A stretch of DNA of 64,000 bases from Paenibacillus plantarum (GCF_013141695.1 NZ_WHNY01000028.1:107781-171780); one strand, 5' to 3'. Shown: positions 8,518 to 17,996, counted from the stretch's first letter. Notes: generated by a model from the sequence alone, not told the origin. Made by a program: numbers and translations.

Positions 8518-9693
8518 CTATGCAGAGGATACTTCTTCAGAATCACTAGCGGAATCCGTGCCTTCTAGGAAGAATTGCACGAGCTTCGCATGTTTTTTCA
8601 ACGATTTCTCGTGGATGAGGTTGATTTTCCCATTGTCCAATGAGCCAAATACATAGATTAACTCTTCATTGTCATGTGACCAATCGAAGCCTTCTAGCAA
8701 TTGTAAGGACTGCGTCCACTCATCATTATATTCGCCATTCGGGAATAAGAATCGATTCGCATACAGGGCAATACTTTCCTGAATCACACGGTTCGCGGAT
8801 GTATATTGTGCCAAACCTGGCTGCTCTGGCATCATTGGTAGAATCGTATTGAAGAATTGATGCAAGATTTCAACATACGTCGATGGATCATGTCGAATTT
8901 TACGCTGCAGTTCATAAGAAGGCTGCATTCTGCCTGAGAACAGCATCGTCGCCGTTGCATACAACCAGCTGAAGCATGTAAAGTTGCGGTTAAAAGAGGT
9001 CAGGTTACTGCGTCTCTCCACACCCGCTGCCTTCAGATACACATTGTGATCCACGACCTGCTGAATAACCAGATTAAGCGGATCAATGGAGTCAAAGGAA
9101 TGACCGAGTTCTTTACTAACCAGCTGCACTTTGGAGTTGATATCGCCAAATAACTGCTGCTCTTCTTCCTCCGTTAAGCCGATATAAATTTGCACAGCAA
9201 GTTGTGTTTCCATCAGGTCCAAACGTCTACCCTCAAGTTGATTAATCGTGCCTTCTGTTTCCTCAACTTCTTGCTTAATCTCCGCGTCGTCACTAAACTT
9301 CCGTTGCTTAATCTTCAGTAGAGCCAGCTTCTTCTCGTAGCGTCGTACTTCTTTCTGCATCTGATCATTTACATAACCAAGCGCTAGAATCCGATGTTGC
9401 CCGTCAAGAATGGACAGCTTCGAGCCGTGTCGCAAGAGGAATTCCTTCACTCCTTTGGAGAGTTGGTTCACTTCGCGAAGCGATAAGGTTACAGGACCGA
9501 AGAACACATGGTCCAATTCGCGTTCTTGCAAATAAGTCGAAATCTTCCTGCGCTGCATGTTACTCAGCTTCCGTTGAACCATGGGATCGATCATCGTATA
9601 GTTCAGCAGGTCCTGAACGCGCAAAGCCACAGTCGCGAGACCGAACTTTTCGCAGAAAGGATGGATAGTCATTTTCAGGCGTAATCCTTCCAT
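8518..9693 (-). CDS. DndB-like DGQHR-domain protein (second gene of pair)
   Basis: 391 aa. Contains the signature DGQHR at residues 97-101 (KLSILDGQHRILAL), which defines the DndB/DGQHR family; DndB regulates or limits phosphorothioate DNA modification in dnd systems and a relative occurs in 7-deazaguanine DNA modification (dpd) clusters. Between about residues 108 and 165 is a charged helical insertion, likely coiled coil. The start overlaps the TAA of the upstream paralogue (TAATG), with AAGGAGG about 10 bp before it, so translation is probably coupled. No dndA, C, D, E or restriction genes are in the window, so the pair is an orphan here. The acidic Ser-rich tail (EGTDSASDSEEVSSA) is peculiar to this copy. 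Confidence 0.8.
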   Translation of the reverse strand: MEGLRLKMTIHPFCEKFGLATVALRVQDLLNYTMIDPMVQRKLSNMQRRKISTYLQERELDHVFFGPVTLSLREVNQLSKGVKEFLLRHGSKLSILDGQHRILALGYVNDQMQKEVRRYEKKLALLKIKQRKFSDDAEIKQEVEETEGTINQLEGRRLDLMETQLAVQIYIGLTEEEEQQLFGDINSKVQLVSKELGHSFDSIDPLNLVIQQVVDHNVYLKAAGVERRSNLTSFNRNFTCFSWLYATATMLFSGRMQPSYELQRKIRHDPSTYVEILHQFFNTILPMMPEQPGLAQYTSANRVIQESIALYANRFLFPNGEYNDEWTQSLQLLEGFDWSHDNEELIYVFGSLDNGKINLIHEKSLKKHAKLVQFFLEGTDSASDSEEVSSA

Positions 9694-10859
9694 TAGCTCA
9701 CGTCCTCCTTATTCGCAAAACTAGCTTTATAGTCTTCTGCATCACTGATTAGGAATGCATTCTGATCTTGATAGAAGCTCTTAATGTGGTTGTAAGCTTT
9801 CATGATACGTGTACGTCTTGGGAGACGATCCTTCTCTTCTCCAGCATAAATACTATTCCAGTTGACATGTGGCAATATTTTCAAAGCATGCTCAAGTGCA
9901 TAGCGATTAAAGCTGCCTGTTTTCGTCGCTTCTTCATGCATGAAGAGGGCTAACGCAATTTGGATATTCTCAGACCACACAATTTCACCCTTGGTCGGTG
10001 ATGGTAAGTGTGTCAATAATCCGTTAAAGTAGCCGCCTGCCAGCGAAATAAGCTCCTGCAAATCTTTATCCGCATACTGATAGTTGTTATTACGAGCAGC
10101 AGATTTCATTCGTCCTTCAAACAATCCCACTAGAATTTCAATCAACAAATGGTAAGAGAAAAGATACTCCGGCGATTTGCCACGCTCTGAGAACATATCG
10201 ACAGTTAGCTTCTGCATCGCAGGCGCTTTCGCTGCTAGCTCTGTAGCTGCCACATGATAGAACCGGCGTTGATCACGAAGGACAGCCAAGTTGCCTCCAA
10301 GCTTACGAGGAAGCTTGTTAATATCGGAGAACAATTGACGTTCCTGACGCGCATTAATGTCTAGATAGGTCATTGTTGAGATTGGGAACGCATATAAACG
10401 GCGAAGCTTTTCCGTAATCTCATCCATTTTGTCATATTCACGACGATCTTTCGCTCGTGCCATCTGACTTTGCAACGTTTCCATAATCCGTTGGAAAGCT
10501 GCCAAGCGATGCTGACCGTCAACGACATACAATTTCTCAATTGGCTGTAAGCGAAGGGCTTGTTGGTCCTCATCGTAATGTCCTGCGCCTCTTGCTGAGA
10601 AAATGATGCCAGGGAAATAGATTGGCTGGCGATCTTCCAAATATAAATTCACATAGTCAATTAACTTAGAGAGGTTACGCGGAATGATCGCACGTTGTAC
10701 TTCTAAATCCACCTCAAAAATAGAAAATAGTTTGCTAATAGGTAATGTAGCAGCAATTGTCGCTTGACCGAACGTCTGTCCTAAAATTCCGGGAATCTCT
10801 ACGTACGATGACGGCTTCTGTTCAGCTAAAAGCTCTGATAGTGAAGAAATGGCATCCAT
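9693..10859 (-). CDS. DndB-like DGQHR-domain protein (first gene of pair)
   Basis: 388 aa paralogue of the following gene, with the signature at residues 114-118 (KLYVVDGQHRLAAFQ). It shares the overall layout: an N-terminal region describing a partner-dependent fold (RNLSKLIDYVNLYL, YFPGIIFSA), the DGQHR element, a charged helical insertion, then a motif ERQLFSDINKLPRKLG equivalent to EEQQLFGDINSKVQLVSK in the partner. Divergence between the two suggests distinct roles in a hetero-oligomer rather than a recent duplication. The ATG at 10859 follows AAAGGGGT. No cognate modification enzymes are nearby; a role in sensing or controlling a DNA modification is inferred from the family only. Confidence 0.8.
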   Translation of the reverse strand: MDAISSLSELLAEQKPSSYVEIPGILGQTFGQATIAATLPISKLFSIFEVDLEVQRAIIPRNLSKLIDYVNLYLEDRQPIYFPGIIFSARGAGHYDEDQQALRLQPIEKLYVVDGQHRLAAFQRIMETLQSQMARAKDRREYDKMDEITEKLRRLYAFPISTMTYLDINARQERQLFSDINKLPRKLGGNLAVLRDQRRFYHVAATELAAKAPAMQKLTVDMFSERGKSPEYLFSYHLLIEILVGLFEGRMKSAARNNNYQYADKDLQELISLAGGYFNGLLTHLPSPTKGEIVWSENIQIALALFMHEEATKTGSFNRYALEHALKILPHVNWNSIYAGEEKDRLPRRTRIMKAYNHIKSFYQDQNAFLISDAEDYKASFANKEDVS

Positions 10860-10947
10860 ATACTTACCCCTTTCAACGTATAAATTTTCTCAATCTTCTA
10901 CCTAAATATGTCTCTCATTCTCCTATTTTTACCAAAATCTCTAACTT

Positions 10948-12123
10948 TCATTCTAAGGACCGAAGCCAATCTCCTATTCGCCTTGCTGCCTCAAGTAATC
11001 GAGCTTCTTCTTGCACTAAAGCAATACGGACAAATCCTTCTCCTTCAGCGCCAAATGCATCGCCAGGAATGACAACTACACCTGTCTGAAACAACATTTC
11101 CCGGGAAATTTGTCGAGATGTCCATCCCTTGGGGATAGGAGCCCAAATAAACATCGTTGCTTTCGGTGGCGGAATGATCCAACCCGCATCATTTAATGCC
11201 GAAATAAAAGAATTTCGTCTTTTCTCATACATACTTGAGACAGAATGATCGCTTTCCATATCTTCTTCTAATGCTGCAATACCTGCTGCTTGTATAGCTC
11301 CAAATACACCGTAATCAATATTCGATTTCAGCGTCTTGAGCGCCTTAACTGCATCTGCATGACCTGTTAGAAACGCGATGCGACAACCTGCCATATTGAA
11401 GCTTTTCGATAAAGAATGGAATTCAATAGCAACCTCCTTAGCACCTTCAATCTCCAAAATACTCATGGGCTTATAGCCATCAAAAGCCATTTCGGAATAG
11501 GCAAGATCATGTACTATAAGCAAATCCTGCTTCTTCGCATACGAAATCAAATACTCGAAGAAAGCACGATCTGCAACAGCAGATAACGGATTGCTTGGAT
11601 AGTTTAGCAAGATGAATTTCGCCTTAGCAGCCACGTCATCTGGGATGTCCTCTAGTTGGGGTAAAAAATGATTTGCTGCACGCAGCGGTAGTAAATAGGG
11701 TTCAACCCCTGCCAAGACAAGACTTGCCGAATATATAGGATAACCTGGATCAGGGACAATGGCCATATCCCCAGGATCACAGAGAGAAAGCGCTAAGTGA
11801 GCAAGCCCATCTTGTGAGCCCATTAAAGTTAAGATCTCCGTTTCAGGATCGAGCTTGACACCGAATCGATAGTCATACCATTTGGCTACCGCTTCGCGAA
11901 AGGCCAAACTTCCTTCGGATGTTGGGTAACCGTAATGAACAGGATTACGAACTGCGTCTGCCATTGCTTCCAAAATACGATCTGAGGGAGGCTGGTCAGG
12001 ACTTCCTATACCTAAATCTATGACGTCTACCCCTTGGTTCATAACCTCTCTCTTCCATTCTGCTACTTCCGAAAAAATAGCCGAGCCTAGCTGCTGCAGC
12101 CGTCTGGATCCTTTAAATGTCAT
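10948..12123 (-). CDS. Class I/II PLP-dependent aminotransferase (LL-DAP/alanine aminotransferase-like)
   Basis: 391 aa fold-type I aminotransferase. Landmarks: DLGIGSPDQPPS at the N-terminus, the substrate/PLP loop NYPSNPLSA, HDLAYSEMAF, and the Schiff-base lysine in SLSKSFNMAG; the end GDAFGAEGEGFVRIALV is conserved. It resembles the group named LL-diaminopimelate or methionine/alanine aminotransferases in Firmicutes; substrate cannot be fixed by reading. AGGAAG precedes the ATG. It is followed on the same strand by the DndB-like pair after 88 bp; no functional link is evident. Confidence 0.85.
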   Translation of the reverse strand: MTFKGSRRLQQLGSAIFSEVAEWKREVMNQGVDVIDLGIGSPDQPPSDRILEAMADAVRNPVHYGYPTSEGSLAFREAVAKWYDYRFGVKLDPETEILTLMGSQDGLAHLALSLCDPGDMAIVPDPGYPIYSASLVLAGVEPYLLPLRAANHFLPQLEDIPDDVAAKAKFILLNYPSNPLSAVADRAFFEYLISYAKKQDLLIVHDLAYSEMAFDGYKPMSILEIEGAKEVAIEFHSLSKSFNMAGCRIAFLTGHADAVKALKTLKSNIDYGVFGAIQAAGIAALEEDMESDHSVSSMYEKRRNSFISALNDAGWIIPPPKATMFIWAPIPKGWTSRQISREMLFQTGVVVIPGDAFGAEGEGFVRIALVQEEARLLEAARRIGDWLRSLE

Positions 12124-12154
12124 AGATAGCTTCCTTATTATGTGAAATGTGATG

Positions 12155-13255
12155 TTAGGAAATGATGCCGACCTGATGAACGAGTCTTATCATATAGAGC
12201 AAAAATAAAATTAATACCAAATAGGAGATCCCAAACTTCCAGCGAGTTTTAACGGGTACTTCATAATAGCTTTCTTGCATCCCTAGTGGGGAGTATTCCA
12301 CTTGAACCTGAAGACCAAGGTGCAAGCCATCCTCTTTATTAATGCGTTCTGCTTTTACCAATTGCACTCTCTTAACAATCGCCTGCACAGGCAAGTATGC
12401 GTGCCCTTCAAATCCAATCGCATGCCATGACATAGTCAACGTTTGTCGGCCAGCGCCTGGCCCTTGCAATTCCGAATAGGTGATATAGTCCAAATCACGC
12501 GTATGGCTCTCACCTGGGATCATATAGCCTTGTTGCAGCAAATGATTGGCTGGAAATTCGAATCGTGTAGCGACAGTTACGCGTTCTTCTTTATGACGAT
12601 ACCGCACATATTTCTTGTATAAATCCCATGCAAACATCGCCCAGATGATCAAGAAAATAATCTTACTCGAAAAGTAACTATCGATATAGATTATGATGAT
12701 GAGCCCGCCAACTAAACCAACTAACCATAACCAGCGTGTTACGGCTGTTGAGATTCGTCCGCCGTCCAGGGGATGTATAGGCAGCAAGTTGATCAGATTC
12801 AGATAAAAAGCAGCGTAGGCAACAGAAACGATCACTGCTGAATCCAAATAAACACCTACACCAAAAGCAGCTACGCCTCCGAGCGTCCCCAGAATAGGGC
12901 CTCCAATACCTATGAAGGCTTCTGTGGCTGCATCAGTTGGATTCTTTTTCATCGTGATCAACGCACCGAGGAATGGGATGAAGACTGGTGCCGACACGGG
13001 TAACCCCTTGATCTTCGCTGCAAGCACATGTCCTAACTCATGGATGAGGATCATAAGCACCAGACCAATCGCAAACGGCAACGGCGCCAAGTAAGCGTAA
13101 GCCCAAATCGTGATAAACATCGAGATGACAGCGCCGCCAACTTTTCCAAACTTCAAAGCGGCAAGCAGCAGCTTGCCTTGTGATAAGAGGACAGCGATGA
13201 ATCCGCCAATAGCTAGTGGTGACTTTTTGCGTGTTGGTTTCTGGTTGTCTTCCAC
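12155..13255 (-). CDS. Site-2 protease family intramembrane metalloprotease
   Basis: 366 aa from a GTG at 13255. The zinc site HELGH appears in LMILIHELGHVLAA, and the third ligand motif appears as LLPIHPLDGGR, matching M50 (S2P) proteases that cut membrane proteins within the bilayer; several hydrophobic segments surround both. The C-terminal third contains a soluble region and a final membrane segment (FGISYLVLILFLLYMIRL). In-frame ATG codons at 13294 and 13282 would overlap the upstream gene; the GTG at 13255 has AAAGGGTGAT in front and begins 8 bp past that gene's stop, so it is preferred. Natural substrates are unknown; S2P proteins often release anti-sigma factors or act in sporulation. 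Confidence 0.82.
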   Translation of the reverse strand: MEDNQKPTRKKSPLAIGGFIAVLLSQGKLLLAALKFGKVGGAVISMFITIWAYAYLAPLPFAIGLVLMILIHELGHVLAAKIKGLPVSAPVFIPFLGALITMKKNPTDAATEAFIGIGGPILGTLGGVAAFGVGVYLDSAVIVSVAYAAFYLNLINLLPIHPLDGGRISTAVTRWLWLVGLVGGLIIIIYIDSYFSSKIIFLIIWAMFAWDLYKKYVRYRHKEERVTVATRFEFPANHLLQQGYMIPGESHTRDLDYITYSELQGPGAGRQTLTMSWHAIGFEGHAYLPVQAIVKRVQLVKAERINKEDGLHLGLQVQVEYSPLGMQESYYEVPVKTRWKFGISYLVLILFLLYMIRLVHQVGIIS

Positions 13256-13262
13256 GTCCCTA

Positions 13263-13628
13263 TCACCCTTTCGCCCAAACATCCTCAAATACATCTTCTT
13301 TGAAGCCTACCGTCACTTTATGTCCATCCGTTACAATAGGTCGCTTAATTAATCGCCCATTCGAGGCTAGCAAATCAAGCATTTGTTCTTGTGACATACC
13401 TGCCAGCTTGTCTTTCAAATTCATCTCTTTGTAGACGTCGCCTGATGTATTGAAAAACTTCTTAATCTCAAAGCCACTTAACTGAAGCAAATCTGCTAGT
13501 TCCTTCGCTGAAGGCGGCGTTTCAAATAAAGCGATGGAATCAGTAATCTCAATATCGTGTGCTTTCAGCCACTTTATAGTACTCCTGCAGGTCCCACATT
13601 TATCGTAACCATACACTTTAACTCCCAC
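13263..13628 (-). CDS. ArsC/Spx-family thioredoxin-fold protein
   Basis: 121 aa with a GTG start preceded by AAGGAG. The redox motif C11-G-T-C14 near the N-terminus (YGYDKCGTCRSTIKWL) and the ending RPIVTDGHKVTVGFKED place it in the ArsC/Spx/MgsR superfamily. The sequence around RLIKRPIV is the conserved cis-proline region. Spx itself binds RNA polymerase; YffB/YusI-type members are thiol reductases of uncertain role. No arsenic genes adjoin, so arsenate reduction is not assumed. The site-2 protease gene follows almost immediately on the same strand, so the two are probably cotranscribed. Confidence 0.78.
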   Translation of the reverse strand: MGVKVYGYDKCGTCRSTIKWLKAHDIEITDSIALFETPPSAKELADLLQLSGFEIKKFFNTSGDVYKEMNLKDKLAGMSQEQMLDLLASNGRLIKRPIVTDGHKVTVGFKEDVFEDVWAKG

Positions 13629-13755
13629 GTTGTAATAACTCCTTTATGCCGTATGATGATCAAATAGAACTACTTAAAATTTTGGGCTAATTGCCATGGA
13701 AAGTCAAGTAATTGCAAAGAAAAACCATCCAGAAATTGGAGTGATTTTCGATTTT

Positions 13756-14697
13756 TTACCTTTTATTGGCTAACCATTGCTCAAGATCGGATAAATCGGC
13801 AGGTAATGGCGCATTAAATTCGGTCCATTCCCTTGTACCTGGGTGTACAAAGCCTAGTTTAAACGCATGCAGCGCCTGACGCTCTAATCGATCGCTGGCT
13901 TCCAGTTCAGCTGCAACGTCCCTATACTGTTCCAGTGTGTACATCTTATCCCCTAACAGTGGATGCCCTAAGTGGCGCATATGCACACGAATTTGATGCG
14001 TACGCCCAGTTTCAAGCCAAATCCGAACGAGTGCGGCTTTCTCGAATTGTTTCACGACCTCATAATGCGTTACAGCAGCATAACCATCAGGGCGAACGAT
14101 GCGTACATGAGGCTGCTCGGGATCACGATCAATAGGTTCATTGATCGTCCCTGATGGTAAGGCTACCGTACCCCAAACGAATGCGAGATACTCTTTTTTC
14201 ACGAGATGCTGAATCATTTGCTCGGAAATTTGCTGATGTACATAAGGTGTTTTGGCAATGGCGAGGACACCAGATGTTTCTTGATCCAGTCGATGTACCG
14301 GACGGAAACGGCACGTAATCCCCGCTTGCTGCCAGTGATACACGACCCCATTCGCAATCGTATTCACATAATGACCATGCGTTGGATGGACAATGATGCC
14401 CGCATCTTTCGCTAGAATGAGCAAATGCTCATCTTCGTGAAGAATATGCAGTGGAAGATCCTGAGGCAGAATATCCTCGGATTGCTCTTCTTCCATTCGA
14501 ATTTCGACACGGTCGCCAGCCTTCACTTTGATATTGATGTACTGCCTTTCCCCGTTAACCGTAATCCCTCGCTCCGTAAGTTTGATGCGGGATAACAATT
14601 TGCGTGAGACCATCAATCTTTTTTGGAGCACCGTTTTGAGGATGAATCCTTCTTCCTCTGACGGGACAATGTATACTAATGGTTCATAGTAGCTCAT
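13756..14697 (-). CDS. rluD: RluA/RluD-family pseudouridine synthase
   Basis: 313 aa. An N-terminal S4 RNA-binding domain (RKLLSRIKLTERGITVNGE, residues about 32-51) is followed by the catalytic domain with the family motif HRLDQETSGVL, whose Asp attacks the uridine. Such enzymes make pseudouridine in 23S rRNA or tRNA. The ATG overlaps the stop of the cobalamin adenosyltransferase gene by four bases (ATGA), so it is translationally coupled to the tail of the cobalamin operon despite having no metabolic link. Which uridines it modifies cannot be read from sequence; the symbol reflects family only. Confidence 0.85.
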   Translation of the reverse strand: MSYYEPLVYIVPSEEEGFILKTVLQKRLMVSRKLLSRIKLTERGITVNGERQYINIKVKAGDRVEIRMEEEQSEDILPQDLPLHILHEDEHLLILAKDAGIIVHPTHGHYVNTIANGVVYHWQQAGITCRFRPVHRLDQETSGVLAIAKTPYVHQQISEQMIQHLVKKEYLAFVWGTVALPSGTINEPIDRDPEQPHVRIVRPDGYAAVTHYEVVKQFEKAALVRIWLETGRTHQIRVHMRHLGHPLLGDKMYTLEQYRDVAAELEASDRLERQALHAFKLGFVHPGTREWTEFNAPLPADLSDLEQWLANKR

Positions 14698-15263
14698 GAT
14701 TTACGTTTAAACACCTCAGCACTGCGTATATATTCCACATCTGCAATCCCCTCTCGGAAGTTCGCTGTGCGAGCAATCGTGAAGAAAAAGTCCGACAACC
14801 GGTTCAAATATCGGCGCACCTCGGGATTAATCTCCTGTGTGCGGGCTAGTGTAACGACAAGACGTTCGGCCCTACGGCAAACTGTACGACAAACATGCAA
14901 GGTAGAGGATACAGTCCCGCCTCCAGGCAAAATAAAGCGAGTAATATCTGGCGTTTCGGCATCATATTTATCAATCCAAGTTTCTAACGCTTCTACCATA
15001 TCTGCCGTTACTTTATAAGGACGCAAATCCTGCTTCAGCAGTGCTAGATCTGAACCGCAATCAAACAGCTCATGTTGAACTTGCAGTAAATCAAGCAATA
15101 AATCGGGGTATTTCTGCGGATCCATGAAACTCATCGCTTGACCTAGAAAGCTATTCAGCTCATCCGTCGTTCCATAGGCCTCGACACGATCATCATCTTT
15201 GTCCACACGACCACCAATCACACCGGTTTGGCCTGCATCTCCTGTACGTGTATATATTTTCAT
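14694..15263 (-). CDS. PduO-type ATP:cob(I)alamin adenosyltransferase
   Basis: 189 aa. Transfers the 5'-deoxyadenosyl group of ATP to Co(I) corrinoid, giving adenosylcobalamin or adenosylcobyric intermediates. Typical PduO/MMAB features are all present: the ATP-binding start YTRTGDAGQTG, YGTTDELNSFLGQ, the GGG loop in ILPGGGTVSS, and the CRTVCRRAERL helix. It begins in an ATGA overlap with cobQ (GGGAGGAG upstream), and its own stop overlaps rluD in the same way. Full family length. Inside a riboswitch-led cobalamin operon the assignment is firm. Confidence 0.92.
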   Translation of the reverse strand: MKIYTRTGDAGQTGVIGGRVDKDDDRVEAYGTTDELNSFLGQAMSFMDPQKYPDLLLDLLQVQHELFDCGSDLALLKQDLRPYKVTADMVEALETWIDKYDAETPDITRFILPGGGTVSSTLHVCRTVCRRAERLVVTLARTQEINPEVRRYLNRLSDFFFTIARTANFREGIADVEYIRSAEVFKRKS

Positions 15264-16858
15264 CTTAGAACTCCTCCCGCCTTCGTAGAATGTGTGACTT
15301 CCATCATCTCATAAACTCGCTTCATATCCAAGTGAGCTCGTACATGGTCAGCTAATCGATCAAATGCCGCTTCTCGGCGTTCCTTATACCGTAGTCCTTC
15401 TAAGATTGGGGATAATCCCTTTTGCAATCGAATCTGGTTCAACCAAGCTCTACGGAAATCATCATTGTGCAAAATACCATGGATGTAAGTTCCCCACACA
15501 CGGCCATCTAGTGAGACTGCTCCGTCAGGATGAAGCGAAGTTTCAAGAAGCTCCTCTGAATCGGTGCCTAATTGAGGAGCAATTTGGAAAGGAGGTACGA
15601 TTTCATGCACATATTGCGTCCGTCCCATGTGGATTTCATAACCATCGATAACCAAATTAGCAGCGAAAAGCGTACTGACGCCTTGCACCCTTACAGTTCG
15701 TTTGTCTGGCGTGAACACCGTTTCTGTCGGAAGCAGCCCTAAGCCTTCAAGCTCAGCATGCTCTGATTCGTACCTTCCTGGATCCGAGAGTGTGACGCCT
15801 AGCATTTGATAACCTGCACAAATCCCAACAATCCAACCTCTGTCCTCATGAGCAAAAGAAATTAATCGCGCAGCCAGACCCGACTCCTTCAGATAGTGCA
15901 AGTCTTCCATCGTATTCTTACTTCCTGGAAGTAAAACGACGTCCGGCTCACCCCATTCAGCTAACGAATCGATGTATCGGAAATGTATGTCGGTTTCTTC
16001 TTGCAGCGGATCAAAATCCGTGAAGTTCGAAAGACGAGGCAAGCGAATGACCGCAACGTCCAATTGATCTGAATTCTTTCCTTGTTGGTTCGAAGATCTT
16101 CTGCTTAGCGTACGTTTGGAATCGAGTGATGCCGAGTCTTCGTCCTCAATGCCAAGCTGCTGCAAATAGGGAATGACGCCAAGAACTGGCTTCCCTGTTC
16201 GCTCTTCCAGCCAATCCAAGCCAGGCTTCAGCAAGCTGACGTCCCCGCGAAATTTATTAATAATAAAGCCTTTCACCCGGTCTCGTTCCTCTGGGGTCAA
16301 GATTTCAAGCGTACCCACAATCGAAGCAAAAACCCCGCCACGATCAATATCAGCAACCAGCAGAACCGGTGAATCTGCCCAACCGGCTAGACGCATATTG
16401 ACGATGTCACGATCTTTCAGATTGACCTCCGCCGGACTTCCTGCTCCTTCTAGAACGACAATGTCATATGCGCTGCGCAAGCGTTCTAAAGCATCTTTCA
16501 CGATAACTTCCGCTTTGGGCAAATAGGACTCTCTATACGCCCTTGCCTCCAAATCGGCATATGGCTTCCCATGAACAACAACTTGAGCCACCATGTCTTG
16601 CTTAGGCTTGAGCAGAATCGGGTTCATATCTGTCGTAGCGACAATTCGGCAAGCATCTGCTTGCACACCTTGCGCTCTGCCAATTTCTTTGCCATCGAAC
16701 GTAATGTAAGAATTGAGGGACATATTTTGCGATTTAAAAGGCGCTGTCTGCCAGCCGTCCCCCACGAAAATACGGCATAAGGCCGCCGTAAGAATACTTT
16801 TGCCAACATCAGAAGCAGTGCCTTGAATCATGAGAACTGCTGACTTTGATTCACTCAT
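15260..16858 (-). CDS. cobQ: Cobyric acid synthase CobQ
   Basis: 532 aa, slightly longer than usual. Amidates four side chains of adenosylcobyrinic a,c-diamide using glutamine and ATP. The dethiobiotin-synthetase-like ATP domain starts with MIQGTASDVGKSIL; the C-terminal class I glutamine amidotransferase domain carries the catalytic Cys in GWIVGICAGYQMLG and the His near GTYIHGILHNDDF. A Ser/Asn/Gln-rich stretch around residues 245-260 (TLSRRSSNQQGKNSDQ) links the domains and accounts for the extra length. Start has GGAGGT and overlaps the end of cobD by 8 bp. Confidence 0.94.
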   Translation of the reverse strand: MSESKSAVLMIQGTASDVGKSILTAALCRIFVGDGWQTAPFKSQNMSLNSYITFDGKEIGRAQGVQADACRIVATTDMNPILLKPKQDMVAQVVVHGKPYADLEARAYRESYLPKAEVIVKDALERLRSAYDIVVLEGAGSPAEVNLKDRDIVNMRLAGWADSPVLLVADIDRGGVFASIVGTLEILTPEERDRVKGFIINKFRGDVSLLKPGLDWLEERTGKPVLGVIPYLQQLGIEDEDSASLDSKRTLSRRSSNQQGKNSDQLDVAVIRLPRLSNFTDFDPLQEETDIHFRYIDSLAEWGEPDVVLLPGSKNTMEDLHYLKESGLAARLISFAHEDRGWIVGICAGYQMLGVTLSDPGRYESEHAELEGLGLLPTETVFTPDKRTVRVQGVSTLFAANLVIDGYEIHMGRTQYVHEIVPPFQIAPQLGTDSEELLETSLHPDGAVSLDGRVWGTYIHGILHNDDFRRAWLNQIRLQKGLSPILEGLRYKERREAAFDRLADHVRAHLDMKRVYEMMEVTHSTKAGGVLR

Positions 16859-17957
16859 GGCCGGTACCTCCGCTAGTAGTTAAGTCGTTCATCATGCTGC
16901 GTAAGGCTTGTAGTAAACGCTCATTATCCTCACGAAGACGAATGGCAACTCGACAATAACGTTCATTCAAGCCTGCGAATAACGAAGCATCCCTAATCAG
17001 AATCCCTTGATGCCCCATATGCTGTTGAGCTTGTTTAACGCTAATCCCACTCGATACAGGAAATGAAAACAACAAGAAATTCACATCACTTGGCACAACT
17101 TCCAAACCGATATGACTTAATTGCTCGATGAGCCAAGGCCTCTCGATGCGCAACCATTCTCTAGTGGATTGTTCGAACGCATCATCTTCCAGAACCGCCC
17201 CCCCCATCTGTTGAGCGAGATAATTCACACTCCATTGTACCTGCTGCTGTCGGAGTTGCTGGATAAGATCAGGGTGAGCTACCATAAAACCTAAACGAAT
17301 GCCTGGGATGGAATAAAATTTTGTCATTGAACGGATCACAATCAGGTCTTGACTTGTAGAGGCAAGTTGCAGCATCGAATACTCCGACTCCTGTGGAACA
17401 AAATCCATAAAAGCCTCGTCCAGCACGAGCTTACGCCCGCTCTGAAGCAGTTTGCTTAGCACGTTGCGAGGAATCAGTTTACCAGTAGGATTGTTGGGGT
17501 GCCCGAGGAAAAACAAGTCCAGGGCTGGCAGCGCTGCTTCGACATCCTGCCATTGTAATTCGAATTGATGCTCAGGGAGTAAGGGGATATTGATTATCCT
17601 GCCACCCGTCTTGTGAACAGCTTCCTCATACTCGCTAAAAGACGGCCTAGCAAGCCCCGTTGTGCTTGGCTTCACTACACGAATGATCAAATCGATGAGC
17701 TCTGCGGCTCCATTTCCAACTAAAATACTTTCCGGATCAATCTCGTACTTCTGAGCTAGATTTCGACGAAGCTCACGCACAGCAGGATCTGGATATTTGA
17801 CGATATCGCGCCAGCTTGCTGTTAGAATCTCTTTGACCACCTCAGGAGGCCCAAGAGGGTTCATATTCGAGCTGTAATCCAGAAATTGTTCCTTCGGCCG
17901 ATTCCAAGCTTCCTCTGCTGTCCACAGATCGCCTCCGTGTCCATAACGCTCTAACAT
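16851..17957 (-). CDS. cobD: L-threonine-O-3-phosphate decarboxylase CobD (PLP)
   Basis: 368 aa from the ATG at 17957 (MLERYGHGGDLW), which has AAAGGA nine bases upstream; GTG and ATG codons slightly further out lack a usable site. Fold-type I PLP enzyme that makes (R)-1-amino-2-propanol phosphate for the nucleotide loop. Landmarks: LDYSSNMNPLGPP at the N-terminus, GNGAAELIDL, LGHPNNPTGKL, and the PLP lysine in IRSMTKFYSIPGIRLG. Histidinol-phosphate aminotransferases look similar, but operon context and the SSNMNPLG motif favour CobD. Confidence 0.92.
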   Translation of the reverse strand: MLERYGHGGDLWTAEEAWNRPKEQFLDYSSNMNPLGPPEVVKEILTASWRDIVKYPDPAVRELRRNLAQKYEIDPESILVGNGAAELIDLIIRVVKPSTTGLARPSFSEYEEAVHKTGGRIINIPLLPEHQFELQWQDVEAALPALDLFFLGHPNNPTGKLIPRNVLSKLLQSGRKLVLDEAFMDFVPQESEYSMLQLASTSQDLIVIRSMTKFYSIPGIRLGFMVAHPDLIQQLRQQQVQWSVNYLAQQMGGAVLEDDAFEQSTREWLRIERPWLIEQLSHIGLEVVPSDVNFLLFSFPVSSGISVKQAQQHMGHQGILIRDASLFAGLNERYCRVAIRLREDNERLLQALRSMMNDLTTSGGTGHE

Positions 17958-17996
17958 AATGGTCATTCCTTTCACGAGAAGATGACAGCCCCTACC

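Noticed and set aside
8518..10859. Considered a complete phosphorothioation or defence island.
   Set aside because: No dndACDE, ssp, dpd, nuclease or helicase genes flank the pair; neighbours are housekeeping genes.
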